Source: Lentisphaeria bacterium (GTDB taxonomy: Bacteria > Verrucomicrobiota > Lentisphaeria > Oligosphaerales > Lenti-02). Taken from it: DNA of 7,494 nucleotides. A program made the translations under genes and the position numbers. The DNA lies in assembly GCA_023145395.1 (NCBI GenBank), contig JAGLDW010001172.1, positions 1 through 7,494 on the forward strand, written 5' to 3'. Below the pieces are notes generated by a model. It was not told the DNA's origin and ran no database searches. It worked only from the letters and a program-made list of their open reading frames with translations. Position 1 is the stretch's first letter. Each line of letters opens with the position of its first letter. Positions 6,772-7,494 of the stretch are shown here, piece after piece.

Positions 6772-6861
6772 ATGGTGGTGCGGGACGTCCCGGACCGCGA
6801 GTCAGAGGGTGTAAGTCACCCTCGGTCCCGGAGGTCCCGAGCCACTGCCGAGTGGCCGCCT
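6772..6861 (+). repeat. ~90-bp palindromic repeat, copy B (inverted relative to copy A)
   Basis: This block starts 40 bases after the beta-helix stop codon and matches copy A (3531-3624, minus strand) at close to 89 percent. It can fold into one long hairpin. The arms GGGACGTCCCGGACCG and CGGTCCCGGAGGTCCC pair at 14 of 16 positions. The stem continues outwards as GTGGTGC with GAGCCAC and is capped by AGGGTG/CACCCT around TAAGT. The left arm also holds the 12-base perfect palindrome CGGGACGTCCCG. It could act as a transcription-ending or RNA-stabilising structure for the beta-helix gene, or be a small non-autonomous mobile repeat; no transposase or clear target-site duplication is visible. Confidence 0.8.
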
Positions 6862-7269
6862 TGTGGTGCCGGTCGTGATCTTGCCCAGGCGTTCTTCTTT
6901 GCCGTTGATCCAGTAGAGGTGCGCGTCAGTTTGGGGCTGAGCGCCCGGGAGCCCTTCTGGAGATCCAGGTGTTTGATGATGGCCAGTCCGGAGGTGTGAG
7001 TGGCCTCGAAACGCAGGCTCGCGAAATCCGGTCCCGGATGCATGACGGCTGCCGCGCACCGCACGGCCGTGAAATGGGCGCGATCGTCGAGAGCACCCCC
7101 GATCTCAGTGCGCCCCTTCCGAAGCGCGATCATATTGCGATTGCCCGGTTTGATGATCCATGAATTGCACATCGCTGTTCGAACTCAGGAGCAGTGCTCC
7201 ATGCCTCCAGTTCTCCACCACTCCGTCATCCTGTGGGATGACTTGTGATTCCGGTAGTGTTGTGATGAC
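6862..7269. other. about 400 bases without a convincing intact gene
   Basis: No frame here has a good ribosome binding site and a recognisable domain. On the minus strand two overlapping frames look protein-like in different parts: around 6950-7150 one reads HPGPDFASLRFEATHTSGLA then IIKHLDLQKG, and around 6870-6930 another reads DAHLYWINGKEERLGKIT. This would fit a decayed, frameshifted C-terminal gene fragment, but chance open frames in GC-rich DNA are equally possible. The segment also contains small inverted repeats, GGAGC/GCTCC at 7188-7200 and the hairpin at 7225-7242. Confidence 0.35.
7225..7242. other. perfect hairpin downstream of the phosphoesterase gene
   Basis: GTCATCC (7225-7231) and GGATGAC (7236-7242) make a perfect seven-base stem with a four-base loop. 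It lies 28 bases beyond the phosphoesterase stop codon on the minus strand, a plausible place for a transcript end. No T-run follows it in that direction, so it is at best a weak terminator candidate. Confidence 0.35.
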
Positions 7270-7494
7270 TCACCGTTCGCGTGACCACTCGGAGTCGTGG
7301 CCCGCCTGGAGGAAGCGGCGCCAGCGGGTTTCGAAATCCGGTGGGAGTCCAATGCTGTGGAGGTCGGCGAGAGTCGCCTCCACGTCGTAGGCGACGCGTT
7401 GGAACTCGATGACGCCATCCGTCTCCAGAGCGTATCCGGCTCGCGGATCTCCGTCGCGTGGCTGTCCGATGGCGGGGATGCACACGAGCCGTTT
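7270..7494 (-). CDS. metallophosphoesterase (calcineurin-like), C-terminal part only
   Basis: Only the last 74 residues are present; the gene enters from the right edge, so its start and metal-binding motifs lie outside the window. The visible part begins KRLVCIPAIGQPRDGDPRAG, which matches the conserved NPGSVGQPRDGDPRA-type segment near the C-terminus of YfcE-like and related bacterial metallophosphoesterases. It continues with YALETDG, IEFQRVAYDVEAT and a final helix LADLHSIGLPPDFETRWRRF, all typical of that family's ending. The usual NPGS is IPAI here. These proteins are cytoplasmic phosphodiesterases or phosphatases of varied substrate, so the substrate cannot be named. It ends in TGA at 7270-7272 and is separated from the repeat and beta-helix gene by about 400 bases, so it appears functionally unrelated to them. 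Confidence 0.75.
   Translation of the reverse strand, partial: KRLVCIPAIGQPRDGDPRAGYALETDGVIEFQRVAYDVEATLADLHSIGLPPDFETRWRRFLQAGHDSEWSRER

Noticed and set aside
6772..6861. Palindromic repeat considered as a tRNA or other known RNA gene
   Set aside because: It folds as one long hairpin, not a cloverleaf, and I recognise no known RNA family.

Overview
The window is a 7.5-kb piece of a GC-rich bacterial chromosome. It holds three complete protein-coding genes, one gene cut by the right edge, and unusually conspicuous repeat DNA between them. The combination suggests a heterotrophic polysaccharide-degrading member of the Planctomycetota/Verrucomicrobiota/Lentisphaerota group: large secreted proteins built from a discoidin-like domain, a TIM barrel, a right-handed beta-helix and a CBM9-like domain, together with dispersed intergenic repeats including a CACGAAG-type repeat. 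This placement is inference; no rRNA or other marker gene is present.

Layout from left to right. (1) Positions 52-807, plus strand: a short-chain dehydrogenase most like NAD-dependent 3-hydroxybutyrate dehydrogenase. (2) Positions 808-947: a repeat- and hairpin-rich gap between convergent genes, starting with three CACGAAG units. (3) Positions 948-3485, minus strand: an 845-residue exported protein with a discoidin-like N-terminal domain and a GHL10-like glycoside-hydrolase TIM barrel. (4) Positions 3486-3714: the divergent intergenic region, containing the first copy (minus orientation) of a ~90-bp palindromic repeat. (5) Positions 3715-6732, plus strand: a 1005-residue exported right-handed beta-helix protein of pectate-lyase-like fold with a C-terminal CBM9-like domain. 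(6) Positions 6772-6861: the second copy of the palindromic repeat in inverted orientation, so that the beta-helix gene is bracketed by the pair. (7) Positions 6862-7269: no convincing intact gene, possibly a frame-broken remnant on the minus strand. (8) Positions 7270-7494, minus strand: the C-terminal end of a metallophosphoesterase.

The two large secreted genes are divergently transcribed from one 229-bp intergenic region and may form a small carbohydrate-processing unit outside the cytoplasm. The dehydrogenase and the phosphoesterase look unrelated to them. The feature most worth following up is the inverted pair of long palindromic repeats around the beta-helix gene. Both neighbouring transcripts would carry the repeat in the same sense, once in a 5' leader and once in a 3' trailer. 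I see no CRISPR array, tRNA, rRNA, transposase or integrase.
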